DNA of 64,000 nucleotides from Pithys albifrons albifrons (taxonomy: Eukaryota; Chordata; Aves; Passeriformes; Thamnophilidae): NCBI RefSeq assembly GCF_047495875.1, contig NC_092497.1:82037749-82101748 (forward strand), read 5' to 3'. Position 1 is the first letter of the stretch, and each line of letters opens with the position of its first letter. Below are positions 28,401 through 43,100 of this stretch, one piece after another. The notes beneath the pieces were generated by a model, which saw nothing but the letters and a program-made list of their open reading frames with translations, did not search any database and had not been told where the DNA came from. The translations under genes and the position numbers were made by a program.

Positions 28401-31400
28401 TTTGTTCAACTTTCACTATTCCTTTGTAGCTTTGGCTCTCTTCCCAGTATTTAACTCCAGGCCCTCCCCCCTGATTTCCATCTTCCTCCTGAGTATGCTT
28501 TCTTAAAGGGATTGAGATGAAGTACTTAAACTTCAGGTAACTCAACAAAGTTGATGTTACCATGTCAACATTTATTTCAGCTTTTTAATGATACCACTGA
28601 AATATAAATGCTGTCCTGTGGTATTTACTAGAATGTTACCAAGGCAATTTTGGATTTCCTCATAATGACTGGATTTGTGAGCCTTCAGCCATTCAATGCT
28701 TATAGGCTGAGTTTTAGTCAATCAGCTGAAGATTGTGGGCAGATGGGTAGTTCAGCATTGGAAAGGAGTACCTTCTGCAGTCATAGATGGAGCATGCAAG
28801 CACTTGAAAGCCTCATCTGTTCCTTTGAATATTTGGGATAAAATTCCATACAAAGACCAATGCCTCTGCTAAGGAAATTTTCCAGGTCTCCCTGTCAATG
28901 TCTCTGTGTCATTTGACCATTTCTCTCCTTCTCTTTAGGTGTTCAGGCACAAAAAACAGTGGGGAAAAAATTTTAAAAATTAACTGAAGTAGTACCAACA
29001 TAGTCCCACATGACCTCTGAGAGATACCTGTTCAGTCTGAGATTTTTCTCATCAGTCTCTTCCAATACATCGATGGCTGATTCAGATTCCAGTTTCATGG
29101 CTCTGTGAGAGGTCAAAGATTAGTGACTCCTGCAAGTCACCTGGTAAACAAGTGTCTTGCTACAGAGATGACATGTTACCATATGGTGTGATTACTGAAT
29201 CAGGAAGGTCTTTTGCTTTTTTTTGTCCATGTAATATGACTCTGGTAATCATGTCATTAAGGGCAGCTACATTTATTTAGACATTGACCTGACAAGGGAG
29301 AATCTACTGACAGACAGTGATACACAATGCAGGCAGATGTAGGTACATTATAAGCCTTGAATTGAGAGTGGGGGGAAAGAACCAAAGTAAAACATTCACA
29401 TCCAGCAGCATGTGCACCAGGACAAACCAAACTAATTCTGTCACTCTCTGTGGGTCAAAAGTGGCTCTAGGAATAAGCAGATATGCAGGGCAGAGGATTA
29501 ACTGGCGTCAGGCTGGAGATAGAAAGGGGAGAAAGTGACCCAGATAAAGATAGGAAAGATTTAGAGAACAACTGTTACACTAGCTAGTGACCACAGCTTT
29601 TCCAGTATTTTTTAATACCAGAAGCAATGTGAGTTTTCTGAGCTGAATATTTGCAAACCAGGAGAACTGCCAGGGAAGTGATAGAGAAACACCTCGGGGG
29701 GCTAGTCATCTCCAGCCTCATCTGGGATCTTTGAGAGCAGCTTTGAATGCTTTGCTGCAGGTAGACATGAGGGCTGAGAACCTGTTCAGAGCAGAGTGAA
29801 AGTCATGCCCAAGGCTGACAGTGCCGAATGAGACAGAAATCTTGCACAGCAAAAGCAGGATGGATTATTTAAGTTTTCTCCTGGGACCAAAGACACCCTC
29901 TCAATCAGCCTTAAACCCCTCTGCACAAACTAATGACACATAGTGAAGGAACTACCTCCAACACTTCCCAAGCTCAATAATTAGCTTTTACTTATGCAAA
30001 CTAAGTGACCAGTGATGTCCTGAGACAGAGTAAAGCGCACACACTGTCATGGTTGATTGTAAGTATCTTTGTAACAGAAAAATACAGTCCCTCCTGTGCC
30101 AATGTGTCTTAGAGATACATACAGTACACAGGTCATGATGAAGACAGCAGCAGCTGTAATTCTTCTGCAGCTCTGGAAAGGCAAGGCAACCAGCCCCCTC
30201 CAAAGGCCAAATGATTTCCTTAGAGATTGCAAAGCTATGTGGCTCAGTAACCCACCACATCTGCAAAGATGGAAAGCTCCATAAACACCTCAGCTCTTAA
30301 ATGCCTCTTGCTCTAACGGGATGGATTCAGACTCAAGATTTCCAGTCCTCATCTCCTGGGTAGCCCCATCAGGCACTTTTTCCTTGGCCAGGTTCCTCAG
30401 GATCCTTCTCTAGAAGGAGCACAGAAAGAGAGCTGCAAGTGGACAAATGTTTGCCCAGTGGAAAATAAGCTTTGCTGTTTTTGCAAATGAACCACTCCTG
30501 TCAAACTCACATTCTTCTGTGGAAATTATTCTGTTCCGTCCTGCAATAAGAAGGACCCATCAGGCTGCATCTGTTGATCAGTGCTGAATGTGGAAACATT
30601 TGCTATGTTTTGCTGTCCATAAAGCCAAGCACCATCTGAAGCCTCAGCAGCGTGATGGCAAGGATGAGAATAGACTCTGAATGGTCATGAAAATATCCTA
30701 AAGTGACTCTTTTATCCACTCAAGTTGAAAAAGACATAAACAGCCCGCCCCAGTTAGTCTTTGTACTTTTTCAGACTGATGTTATAAAAACACAAGACAA
30801 GGAAAATCATTGTTACTCAGTAGATAAAGTTGTTAGAACTCTAAAGGACAAAGTTTCCTTTGACTAAAAATCAAATCTAGGAAGTAGGACACATTGTGAG
30901 CACACTAGTCCTGTGAAAAGGAGGTAAAACCTACCCAAGACAATAAATTTAATGCTATGTGAAATACATGTGTTATGGATTTAGTCAGGTGGACCTAAAT
31001 TTATGTTTTAAAGTTCAGACTAGGCCTGAAATTGTCAGCTGACTTGAGCTGGGCTGAGCTAGCTAACAGCTGACTTCTTCTAGCCAATAACACTGTATTC
31101 CATACCATACTACATCATCTCAAAAGGTGTAAAATCCAGTGTGTGGGAGTGGCTTGGTCAGTTCCACCATAGCTGAGGTATAGACAGGACGTAATGCAAC
31201 TCCTGTCTTGCTAGAGTAGGCCTTGTTCCTGCTGCTGCCTCTGCTTGCATTTTGTTTGAAATCAGGGAAGTAGAAACATTTTGTTGTTACTCTTTCTGTT
31301 TCTTGCTATGTGTCAAAGTACTTACAGATCTAGTGTAATAGACTTTGTATTAATTGGGGAGTGGGAAGTTATTTCCTGTTATATATATAACTTGTGTAAG

Positions 31401-34400
31401 TGTGTGTTATATTGTAGTTTTCTCTTAATTTTCTCTTTCCTGTATAAATACATGTAGTTAGTTTCAGCATAAACCTATTTTGGAGTTTTTTTCCCTCTTC
31501 CTCTTCTTTTTCCCTTGGCTGGTTGGGGGGAGGAGGAACCCTTTCTCTCTGTCTTGGATACTTGGCGTTTTCCCAGCTCAACACGAGACAACATGGTTGA
31601 TGAATTGTTTGTAGTCAAAGCTGATTAGCCAGGTCATTAGTATCTGACATGGGGAGGTGTGACAGAGAAAGGGCATAGGTAAGGGTACAGGTAATGACAA
31701 CAGACTGTTTTCTGAAACACAGTAGTCAGCCTGAGATGTCATCCAGCAAAGTATAAAATTATTGTGCCAGGTGAAAAGGAGTTTCCTTGTAAATCCAGAG
31801 CCACATATGAAAAGATCCTGATGAAAGGCATCTCTACATGCTGGAAACCCATAACGTCCCAGATCTACACTGGACTTTAATGCATCTCCCTGCGGCTTAC
31901 TCCCTTTCACTCTAGGGTGCAATGTAGATGGGGACAATCCTTAATTTTTCACAGGAAAGACACTGGCTGACTGTTGCTGACAATTATTTTAGTCATGATG
32001 TTCAGGTTTCTTCAACAGTACACAGATGGTCTTTGTAAGAAGGACATATGCAGATTACAAGTATGAAACACTTATTGATTGGATAACAACACAAAATATT
32101 GCTAGGATCTGATGCACAGTTAAGACAAGCATCATGCTTGCCATCCCTAGAAGACACCTCAGGGGTCACTGTTGGCCAGGAATGCATTAGTCAGATGGTC
32201 TGATGGCTGGCCTCTAAGGATGCTTGGGACATAACCTCTTTGTTGCTGGGTTGCTTTTATTTCTTAGATCAGTGGACACAGATAGTTCTGATGACCCTAT
32301 CACTTACCATTTCTGTTTGGGTTTTTCTTTTTGCTTTAGGATTTTGTATTTATCCAGGTATTTATCATTTATCCATTTGAATCCTGCAACATCTAAAAAC
32401 TGTGTCTTGACAAAGTTTGTCCTCTCTGGCATTTTACTTTTCTTATTTTTCTGCAGATTTTCTTACAATTTCCTCAGCCATAGCAGTGAAGGGAACAAAA
32501 GGAGCTGCAGATAAACAGGGCCTCTGGAGGCAGGTTGTGGTTTGCACACATTTGCTGTCGCAATTTCAGGAACAGTAGAGAGGAGAAAGGGAAATACAGT
32601 GTAATGATATAAAATTTGATCTGATTTTTGACTGCCATCTTACAGCAGCACAAGCAGTTTAGACAGGTCTCAGGGGGACTCAAGAGGAGGTAGAGTGATA
32701 GTTTTGTGTGGATCACTATGACAAAGGCCTGTTTCATGCTCGAAATTTACTTTTCCTGGGGTCAGGAGCCTGGCTGCAGAGCATAACTGTGGCCACAGTG
32801 CCAAAACAACCAGTAGTCCTCCAGATCAATAATGTCTCTGTTTTTCGGTTGTGGTGTTTCCGCACCTTCAACAACCCAAATGAGAAAAGAGAGTAGAACA
32901 TGACACAGACAAGTTTCATGCTAGGAGTTCAGCAATACCAGCAGTACAGTGTCCTGTGTGCTGGGGAATTAGTAAAAAGGAAGCTTTGCTGGGCCATTTT
33001 CCTTCATCCATTAGCTTGGGAGTTTGCAGTTCCTGCATGGGACACTGTGGCAGTAGCACTGCAGGACCCTGCATCTGCAGGCTAACTGTAGCAGTCTGGG
33101 CACCTTTTGACTCCCCAGATCACTTGGCACCAACGAGGTGATGAGGGCATCTCTGTTTCTGTTCTGAGTCACACCTGCTTCCGCATGGCCTCTGCATGCA
33201 GGTGTCTCAACTTACAGACCCTTGCTCTACGTGGGCACCATGTGAACTCCCTCTCAGGCAGCACTTTTGTCCTTTTTGCCAAGTGCTAACTACTTCGCAG
33301 GGCCATCCTTCCTTTTCTTTCAGCCTGAGCTAACCTACATAGTGCTGAAACTCCGAAAGAACAGCACTTCCAGCACTATTTCACCATGGCTTTGCAGTGG
33401 CAGCAAGACAACACAAAATCTCTGCAACTACTTCATGCTTGGTGGTACTGGAAATCACCTCGTTTTGACCAAGTGGCTAAAAGGTGAAACTTGTCCTTTT
33501 GGTGAGGAGTTTGATTGTCTCCAGCAAAATAATATTTAAAAAATCTATTATTTTCTCTTCTGTTATTGATTAGTTATGATACACATAGAAGTTCTGTAGG
33601 TTTAAAGGATAGCAAAGAGTTGCCATTGTCTGGGCAAAGCAATGCAGTTCAGTGGTTTTGCACCAAGCTCACAATCTACTCTATAAAGTTTGCTTTATGT
33701 ACCCCAAAAATTTGAGTTTTCTTAAAGAAACAGAAACTCTTCCCTCTGTAGTCAAACTGTGCTTTGAGTCTCATCCATTTTTCTATTCTCTTTTCTTTCC
33801 TGCCTCCTTTTGTTCAAAGGATGAGAAGAATCAGGTGTTGATCACAAATGCTTGGCTGCAAATGGTGAGTAACCTGTGTCAATAAAGAAAAGAAACCGTG
33901 TCTAACTGAAAACTACTGCATGTGATTTCTGTCTGTAGATTGCTGTCTTCTAACTTGTCTACAATGTGATCCAAGCAGCTATTTTAAGTCCTCTAAAATT
34001 TCCCTAGTGCTCCTTTTAGCACTGAAAATTAAATTCAGGAGACTACAGTAATCCTTTGAGCAGACCTGCAGACCAGTATGACCCAGACTCCCACCACTCG
34101 CCACTTCTGGAAAAATCCTCACCTCTGTCTGAAACATGGAATCAGGACACAAAATCCCCAGCACATCCCCCTGAACACAGAAGTGACCCAGCCACACTGA
34201 CCACATGGAGAGTGCTCAGACTGGGTGTTGGGGTGGGCAGGGACCACAGACAGCACTCTGCTGCACTGTTGGCAGTGCCCTGGACCATCAGTGAGAACAT
34301 TGTCTTCCCTTGTGCTTTAAAAATCTCATCCATAAACATGCCTCCTCCCTCTTCTGCAACATGTTTCAGCTGAGGATTCACCTGCACAGGTCATGCAGGA

Positions 34401-37400
34401 TAAGTAAAACTTAGCTACACCAATGGCTTTGGAGAAGGGAGTTTCCCCCATAAAAAGTCTGCTCCTGGATGCCTGTGGTAAGAGATACGGTGTTTTCTCA
34501 TGGTGTAAAAACAGATTTCCTAAATGGTTTGTGCTCAGGAAAACTGCCGTTCTTGAGGGAAAAACCAGTGGGAGACTTGAGCGATTGAACTAATTTGGTT
34601 TTGACTTCTGCAGCCAAACCCTATCTCATGTTAATGTGTTCAACTGAACAGGCTGTTTCTTCCTCAGCTACCAGCTGGGATTTGCAGTAGGAATGGTTTC
34701 CTATTGCAAAAACTAACCCAGACAAACCTACAGACTACAGGATTGTTAGGGGAGAGCCTGAGGGTGTCCTATCCTTGCAGACAAGCTCTTCAGTTATAAG
34801 CACTCATATATATTTTATGTGTGTATATTATATATATATCTCAGCACCAATAAGGGTTTCCCTTGTACCCCTCCCACTGAACTTTGCTCTAAGTCCCAAG
34901 GTTCAGCCTAAATGTTGTTCTTGCGCCTTTCTTGAATTAATCATTTGTGTTGAGGTGGAAATCAGGAACAACCCCTTGGCATATAAAATTCATTTCCCTA
35001 TGTTTCAGAGCAAGGTGGTTATTAAAAGAATCACCCAACCTTTGTAACAGATGAAATTATTTCCACCAAAGAGAGACTGTCAGACCATGGTCCACCTACC
35101 AGTGACAGTATCCAGGTCATTTAAAACACCTTACCTCAGAACCAGTGTGCCTGCCAGCCCTGAAGGAAAGATTTGGGATGCCTGGCCTCAGTCCTCAAAG
35201 CAGAGAGCTAGACACTAATGTATAGCTCACATCCTCAGTAGTCACACTGTTCCCTCTTGTATATATGCCAACCTTTCTTAATAATTAAAATTAAAGATTA
35301 AATTGTTATCATACTACTGCTATTGCTACTGGCAAAATCCATTCTGTTCCATAATATTCCAAACAACTTACAAGAGTTTTACAAGCTCATATAATCTGAT
35401 ATATCTGTTTGCCAACAGTACTGGGTCGATGTTTACTTGTCTTGGGATCAGTATGAATACCCAGGGGTGCAGAACTTACGATTTCCTGCCGACCAGATTT
35501 GGGTACCAGACATTCTGCTGTATAACAGGTAAGCAAGACATGCAACAGCTGGTGGGGGACTAGAATGAGGTGCTGAAAATCAGCTGTACTTCACTGATAT
35601 TCTGGGCCTTTTGCCATCTAGGGATTTGGCTCTTATGCTTGAAAGAATAACAAAACCAAACAAGCATTAGCTAATAGATTTTCCTAATAGCTAATCTAAA
35701 TCTTCCTAGTTGTCTTCTGCAGATGTCTTCTTTAACTTTTCCTCCATGAATGCAGAGAGAAAACTATCCATATTGTCTTCATAACTACCATCTCTCTCCT
35801 GGAAAATTATTATCATGTATCTGTCATAATGTTCCTAATTGAAGTAAACAAGTAGATTTTCTTCTCACTTTCCTCCTGCTATTTTTTAATAAATCTATTC
35901 ATCATTCCTCTTCCACTCTGAACACTCTCTAATCTGTTTTTTCTCTTCCAGAGCTGAATCTAGCCCTCTAGTCAGTGCTTCTGCACTGTTGAATGGAGTG
36001 GAAAGTCTCTAGACAGCTGTTTCCTCAATGCTTTCCAGGAGGAGGGATTTTGGTTTTGCTCTGATAACATCTTAGTTTTGGACTTATTTTTTTTTGATCT
36101 ATAGCAAACCCCAGGTATTGTGCTCCAGCCTTGTTGTTTTTACTAGATTTTCACTGATATGTCTTTCTCTGACAGTTTTCAGAATAATACTTTCACATTA
36201 TCCAGCTTAAACTTTGTTCTGGAAGTTTCTCCATTTCACCGAGTTTCATTGTCCATTCCAAGTCCTTGCTACAAATATCCAAAGGAGGATTGGAGAGACC
36301 AGGATTGTTTCAGTGTTCTTCACTTCAGCTTTGCTCCTGACTGTCTTTATTACTTTTCAGTCTCTAAAAAAGGAGGCATACAACCTGGCCCATATTACTG
36401 TCTTTATAAGAACACACTGAAGTTCAGATATATCACCTACTTCCTTTTAGTCAGTGAGAAGATCAGATTGATTTGATCCAGTTGGCCCTTCACAAATCTG
36501 TGCCAGCTGTTTTCACCTCCTTTTCTTTGAAGTTAGGATGATGTGTCTATAATTTCACCTTTAAAAAAAGTCTGAATTCTCTTTGATCTCCCTAATACAC
36601 TGTGCCATTCCCTGTTCCCCACAAGCTCTCACAGATAATTGTTAATGCTTCAGAGGTTATTTCGGCCAGTCTTTCAGTCCTCAAGAGTAAATTTCATTAG
36701 CTCTGCTGAGTAGAATCGGTCTTATCCACTTTTGTTTAACCTGTTCCTCCCCTGTTCTGCCATGAACTCCTGCCATTGGTAGGGAATAAACTGCTTGTGA
36801 AGAGTGAAGCACAGAGGGTGCAAGATACTGCAGCGCTCTTTCCACCCTGTTACTTTCTTTCCTTCCACAGCAAGTAGTGGATCTATCTGGTCCTTTGTCT
36901 TCTTTTCTTTTCCTTGAATTTATAAAAACCTTTCTTATTGTCTTTTATGACTTTGATGATTATCACTCATTGTGCACCTAGTGTTTTCAGTTTTATCCTT
37001 TGTTTTGTGTTGGGGACAATATTGAGGATTGAGAACTCAAGACATGGATAAAGAGCAGATCAGAAGAGGAATGAAGGGTCTGAATTTTCTGCATCAAGTT
37101 GAGAGACAGAGTATGTAAGGTGGTATTGTCATACAACATGGACCTACACATAGCCACCACAGGCAAGGCTCTACAGGCCAGGGGAATCCTGGAACAAGCC
37201 CCCAGTCCTTGTTCCTTTGGACAATTATTGTAATGGTCTGTCATTACTCCCTTAGTTTTCTCAAAGTTGCTGAGATAGTAAAGAAGCTCTGTTTTCTTGG
37301 TCCCTTTCGCCTGGTTTTTGCCCTTGGAGTCTCAGTAAATCTACTTCTACAAGCCCCCTAAAACAACTTTCCCCAGTGCCTTCCTCTGATACTAGATGCA

Positions 37401-40083
37401 AACCCTTGGCCCGCTTGTGCTGGTTTAAAGGCAAACCAGCAGGGGAAATGAACTCACCACAAGAGAGATTATAAGTCAGAGCTAAAATTTAATAATAATA
37501 TTACAATAACAACACTGACACAAAAGGGAAATTGCTTTCAACTCACAAAACCCCAGCAGTATAACCCAGTGTCCTGGGGCACAAACCCAAGGGGGTTTGT
37601 TTGCCCTTGTGCTGAGACCCCTGTGGTTCCCCCAAGTCCAGAGCAAAAGGAAAAGAAAAACCTGTTGGTGCAGGCGAGGGCTGTGGTCTGGGCAAGAGCG
37701 GTGATCTCCTCCTGTCAAGGTCCTGTTGCTGCTCTGGATCCGACAAGAGGTTCCCGAGGTCTTCTTACCCACCACTTATGTACCCTCAGGGAGCACCCAG
37801 TCCCTCCCCCTGGGTGGGGACTCACACAGTGGGTGATTAACTCTGGGAGCCAGGGGGTGTTGAACTGTTGATGGCCCATTAGCAGCTCCACCCCCTCAGG
37901 CTGGGTGTGAAGGTGATAATGGCTCCCTGGGCAGCTGCTGCTAATGGCCCATTGACCTTGGGGAATGAATAGAGGGGGTAGAATACACACCTTTGATCAC
38001 CCCCACACAGGGTTAGCTGGTCCCTCCTGCTGAACTAGGACACCGCTGCATTCCAAGAGACTGCAGAATTGTTGTCAGGTCATCATTGATGTTACAACAC
38101 CTATCTGGGTAACAGATAATTTGATTTACATGGTAAGCTGCCTCAGTCTGACAGCTGACCTAGAAAAGCCTCATTGCTCCAACCATCCAGTTTTTGGATA
38201 CAGTTAATGTGACACTTTTGATCCTTTCTCTTCTGTCTTTACTCTGAGACATCCAACACTCTGCCTCTCACTTCTTTGTTGACATGGCAGCATGCATACA
38301 ACCTGCCCAGGTGCAGGCCAGTGTTGTCAATGAGAAAATGAGATAATGTTCAAGGGTAGACTCTTCAGCCAGGCGTAGGAATTGAATTCAGACATTCTGT
38401 GCATTAAATTCAGCCAAAGGATCATTTTTATGTCAACAGTTACTACATCTTACTCAAGAACTTTCTTTTTCTTTGCTTTGCTCTCTTTTGTTTATGTTGT
38501 ATTACAGTGCAGATGAAAGATTTGATGCGACATTTCACACAAACGTGTTGGTGAACTACTCTGGATCCTGCCAATATATTCCTCCAGGTAGGGCACAGAG
38601 AACATTTGTTTGCTTTTAATCAAATAAATCTGAGCAGTTTTCCTTCACAAATGAAGCCAAGGTGTTCAAAAGTAGTCTGTGGAAATTTTTCAAGCCTGAT
38701 AATTATGGGACAGACCCACTGAGATAATTTAGGTCCATTGTAAGTGATGTATTTCCACTTCACAAATCGATTCTCCTAAGCAGTTTGCTTAGAATCTCCA
38801 GAGGTCCACCTGAGAAGTTATTCAAAACAAGGTGTGGGCACCATCACATCATGTTTCATATGCAGTTAGGTCTTTGTTGAGTGAAGATGTGTATGACCAG
38901 AGACCCTGAGAGAAGTGCTTGCTCTGCATTGAAGAGCTCTCTGCCAGGCTGAGGCTACAGCTCCAGGTGAAAAGACAAACTTGAATTGGTCTGAGACAGC
39001 TGGGTCCAGGTCTCAGCCTCTTTTCCAACTACATTGCTGATTCCATGACCGCAGGGTACAGCAGGGAGGTTATTCCACTCATGATAGCATTTTCTACCTG
39101 AAATACTTGTTTGGCTAGCCCATGACTGTATCACAGACTTTCTGGGCAGGTAATGTTCTCACAATCCATCAGTTAGATAAGTTCAAGATGAAATGTGCCC
39201 TGTATATGCTTGATTGTGACTTATTTCTATCCACAGGTATTTTGAAGAGCACCTGTTATATTGATGTCCGCTGGTTCCCCTTTGATGTACAGAAGTGTGA
39301 TTTGAAGTTTGGCTCCTGGACTCACAGTGGCTGGTTGATTGACCTGCAGATGCTTGAAGTTGATATTTCCAACTACATCTCAAATGGAGAATGGGATTTA
39401 GTCGGTAAATTGGCCAGCTTAATAATTTTCAGTAGTCTAATTTTCAAAGGCAAACCCCAAATACGTAGAAATGATCAATCACACTGGGACATCAAATACA
39501 GATATTAAAAATTTATATATAAGAAGCAAAAAGGAAGAAAAATTCATATCTGCAACAGTCTTTCAGCCACATTCATTGAACTGTGTCTGAAAACACTGTG
39601 TTCTGATGTGCCTGCCACTGAGTACATAAATGAAAGCTATTAGTCCTGATGCATCTGAGCAGTTTGTCATTACCAGACTTGGATGTGTCTCATGTAGGAG
39701 CATGGAACACTACTGTCACATTTACTCTAACACATCAGCAAAACTGATTGGTGTAAAAAATACTTCAGGAAAACTACATAAATGAATCTCTCTTACCCAG
39801 AAAACCATCAAGTGTCTACTAGTTCACAATAACTGCAGATCAGTATGTCTCTCTTGTCTTCTGCACTTTGAAAGCACCTGTATTTTCAAAATAAGAATCT
39901 ATGCTCATGTATTCAGAGTGAGTTTCTGTTGAGTTTTTTTGAAATCATTTATATAGCTCTAACTCAGAAGGATTGCTACACAAATTGATGGAACTTAGAC
40001 CACCCTAAGGAGAGGTTGCGAATAAGACATTTTATCTTCCAATCTGAATACACAGACAAGGAAATAACTGCCCTGACTAACTG

Positions 40084-40159
<76 letters not shown>

Positions 40160-43100
40160 AAACAGCTCAGGACATCGAGGAAATTATATTCAGTCTAATG
40201 AGAAACCAGAGGACTCCACAGTGAAATCATCTGAAAATCCAACTTAGTGCTTTAGTGCTTATTTCAGAGCTCTCCTGACTGTCCAGTGCTCCTTTATAGT
40301 GGTTATTTCTGACCAATAACTTTACATATCTGATTAAGAGTCTGTGGTTTACCTGCCTTCAACTCTGAGCAGGGGAGAACAAAACAGAGAGTTATTTAGC
40401 TCATTCAGCAAAGGAGTTAAGTAGCACCTCAGGTGAGCCATGGCCACATCCTTTATGAAGACTTTGCTAGGCTCCTACCAAAATGTTCACATCGTCACAT
40501 CTTCTGTTATGTACACAGAAACAAAAAAGAAGTCAGCAGTTTTGGCATGAAAGACACAAGGTGCTAAGGTCTTTCAGCTCTCCTGACAATTCTTGTGCTC
40601 TTGCAGTGGTCTCCATCATGCAGCATGACAGGCAATCTACTGCAGCAGGGTCACTATGAACCCTGCAGTACAGCTATACTGTACAACTATGTCTCTTAAC
40701 CTTCAGGTACAACAGACTTTAAGCTGAACTTAACATCCTTTTTGAAAATTAAGCCATATCCTGTTTGTTTTTCCTGCCAAAAAAAAAAAAAAAAAGAAAA
40801 AAGAAAATATGTGTATGTCTTGGGTTGAGCTGGCAAAATGCCAACTGCCCGACACAGAGTGTCAGCCTCCTTCCTCCTCCTGCTGAGAAAAAGGGAGAAA
40901 GGAAAAAAACTGGAACTCAGAACATGTTTAAACCCAAATTAACTATATGTATTTATACAGAAAAGAGAAACTTGAAAGATCAATATAATATGCAGTTACA
41001 CAAGTTAGATAAAACAACAATTTTTTACCTCCCACTGAAAAACAGATTTCATAACTCCAGATTCATAAAGTACCTCAAAAGACACCCAGCAAGGTAAAAG
41101 AGAGAGATAACAAGAAAATGTTTCTACTTCCCTGAACTCAAACAAAGTGCAAAGCAGCAGTGGCAGCAGCAAGGCCCAGGACAGCAGGACAGCAGCAGCA
41201 CTTCCTGCTCTACTGCAGCCACCATGGCAACTGAGAAACCCCTCCTACTCTACTGCATTTATATCTCAGATTTGCATCATCTGGTATGAAATATTTCTTT
41301 GGTTATTTAAGTCAGGTAATACCTGTCCCTCCTAATCTACATGGATTCTCTGAGCCTGCTAATTTGAGGTCTAGCTAGAACTAAAGCCAAAATTACCACA
41401 GTGTATAAGAGGAAAACAGAAACACAAGAAGCACTGGCACTTATCACACAGAAAATCTGCTGCATGTGCTAGTGAAAATGACGTCAGCAGCATGTCAGCA
41501 TTCATAGAATGTAGAAAGGCAGAATGCACATTTTTCTTGTTGAGGTTGGATGCTCATGACTGTTTTCCTTTGGCCAGATGAGCTTTCTTGACTAACCTAG
41601 GTTCAAGTGACTCATAAGGCATGAAAGTAAGCCCTAAAAAAGATGAAAAGTGGAATAGCAGCTAGAGATGACACACATTGGCTCCTAAACCATCAGTTCT
41701 TGGCCCAGTCCAAAAGGATACTAGAAGTCTTACACTTATTCCCAAAGCTCTTATTTCCCTCTCTAGGTGTCCCAGGAAAGAGGAATGAGATGTACTATGA
41801 ATGCTGCAAAGAACCATACCCAGATGTGACATACACCATCACCATGCGTCGACGCACCCTCTACTATGGCTTGAATCTACTCATTCCCTGTGTTCTCATA
41901 TCTGGCTTGGCACTGCTTGTATTCCTTTTGCCAGCTGATTCAGGGGAGAAGATTTCTTTAGGTAAGTGCTAGAGTATTCATTTATTTCATAAGCATCCTA
42001 TAAAACAGAAAATAAAAACCTCATGGTGCTATGATGCTTGATGAATAAAGACTTTGCTAGAAGAGCAATAGAAGTATTTGTTTGGTTGCAGAAAAATATC
42101 AACAGCTTTCTGTATGACATTCACATATCCTCTGCTAAACAATTCTAAAATCTTTTGGACTTTAACATGGCAGAAGGCTGAACAATAAGCTGTTGGCACG
42201 GACAGCAGTGATAATACTCTGTTATGCCTACTCTTCTGTCTTGAGTATGTCTCAATGCATTTTGTAGCTGATTAGCTCTGTTTTTCTGATAGGACATACT
42301 AAGGTGCACAGTGAAGAGTTTTGAGCAGAAGCAGCTGGGCACTGGATTCTTATCCTCAAAGTTCAGCTCCCAAACAACCTAGCCACAAGTCCCTTGTGAA
42401 CACAAAGCTGTGACAGCCAAGGAAGGGCTAAATTATATTTACTGTTATGTGTGTTGATAAAACCAGGAAGGATTCTTCCAAGAAAAGACGGAGGTGATCT
42501 GGAAATACACCAGACTGGCCCAGATCAGACCTTAAGAGTTAATTGTGCATCATTTTGTCTCAGGACAGAGCCTTTTAAATCATGTGAAGTATCATCAGTG
42601 TTAGCAAGAGAAACAAGTATCTGAGCAGCCTGTCTTACAAGAAGTAAAACATAGGCTATGTGGGTTACAATTGCTATCTATGAAATACAAGACAAGAAAA
42701 AGACTTATTTGAGCTGAAATAGAATGTTGGCAAGAAAATAAAAGCTAATGTTCATGCATTGACCTTGTGATTTCTCAGTACCAGGACAGTTACGTTCAGC
42801 AACAGCATTTCCAGATGGAACAAAGAGATTCTTTTAAAACAGGATGTATTTGTTTGAGGGATGTTATATAATATGCAATAGCAAAACCTGGCCTCCTGTC
42901 TGTGCAAGCCTCTCTTAGCTCCTAACAACCATCTGGGCTTTGTTTGTGCAATGTTTGGGAAAAGCAATGCAATTTACCAGTTCTACAAGCTTTGTTTCAC
43001 TCAGCAGGGATGATTTCTTCATTACTTTAAAAGAAGCAAGGGTTTGTGTGTATTACAGAAAAATGAAAAGACATCAGAGAGAGTTGCATCCAAAAATGCT

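Larger units (their letters stand above)
35529..38507 (+). other. Intron 4 (2,979 bp)
   Basis: GTAAGC donor and ATTACAG acceptor. Besides the old CR1 and the solo LTR listed separately, nothing is recognised. Confidence 0.8.
39405..41766 (+). other. Intron 6 (2,362 bp)
   Basis: GTAAAT donor and CTCTAG acceptor. Holds a compound microsatellite, an A-rich tract at about 40780-40807 and a solo LTR, listed separately. Confidence 0.85.

Noticed and set aside
32224..32514. 96-residue hydrophobic frame in intron 2
   Set aside because: No homology recognised, no splice context; typical T-rich chance frame.
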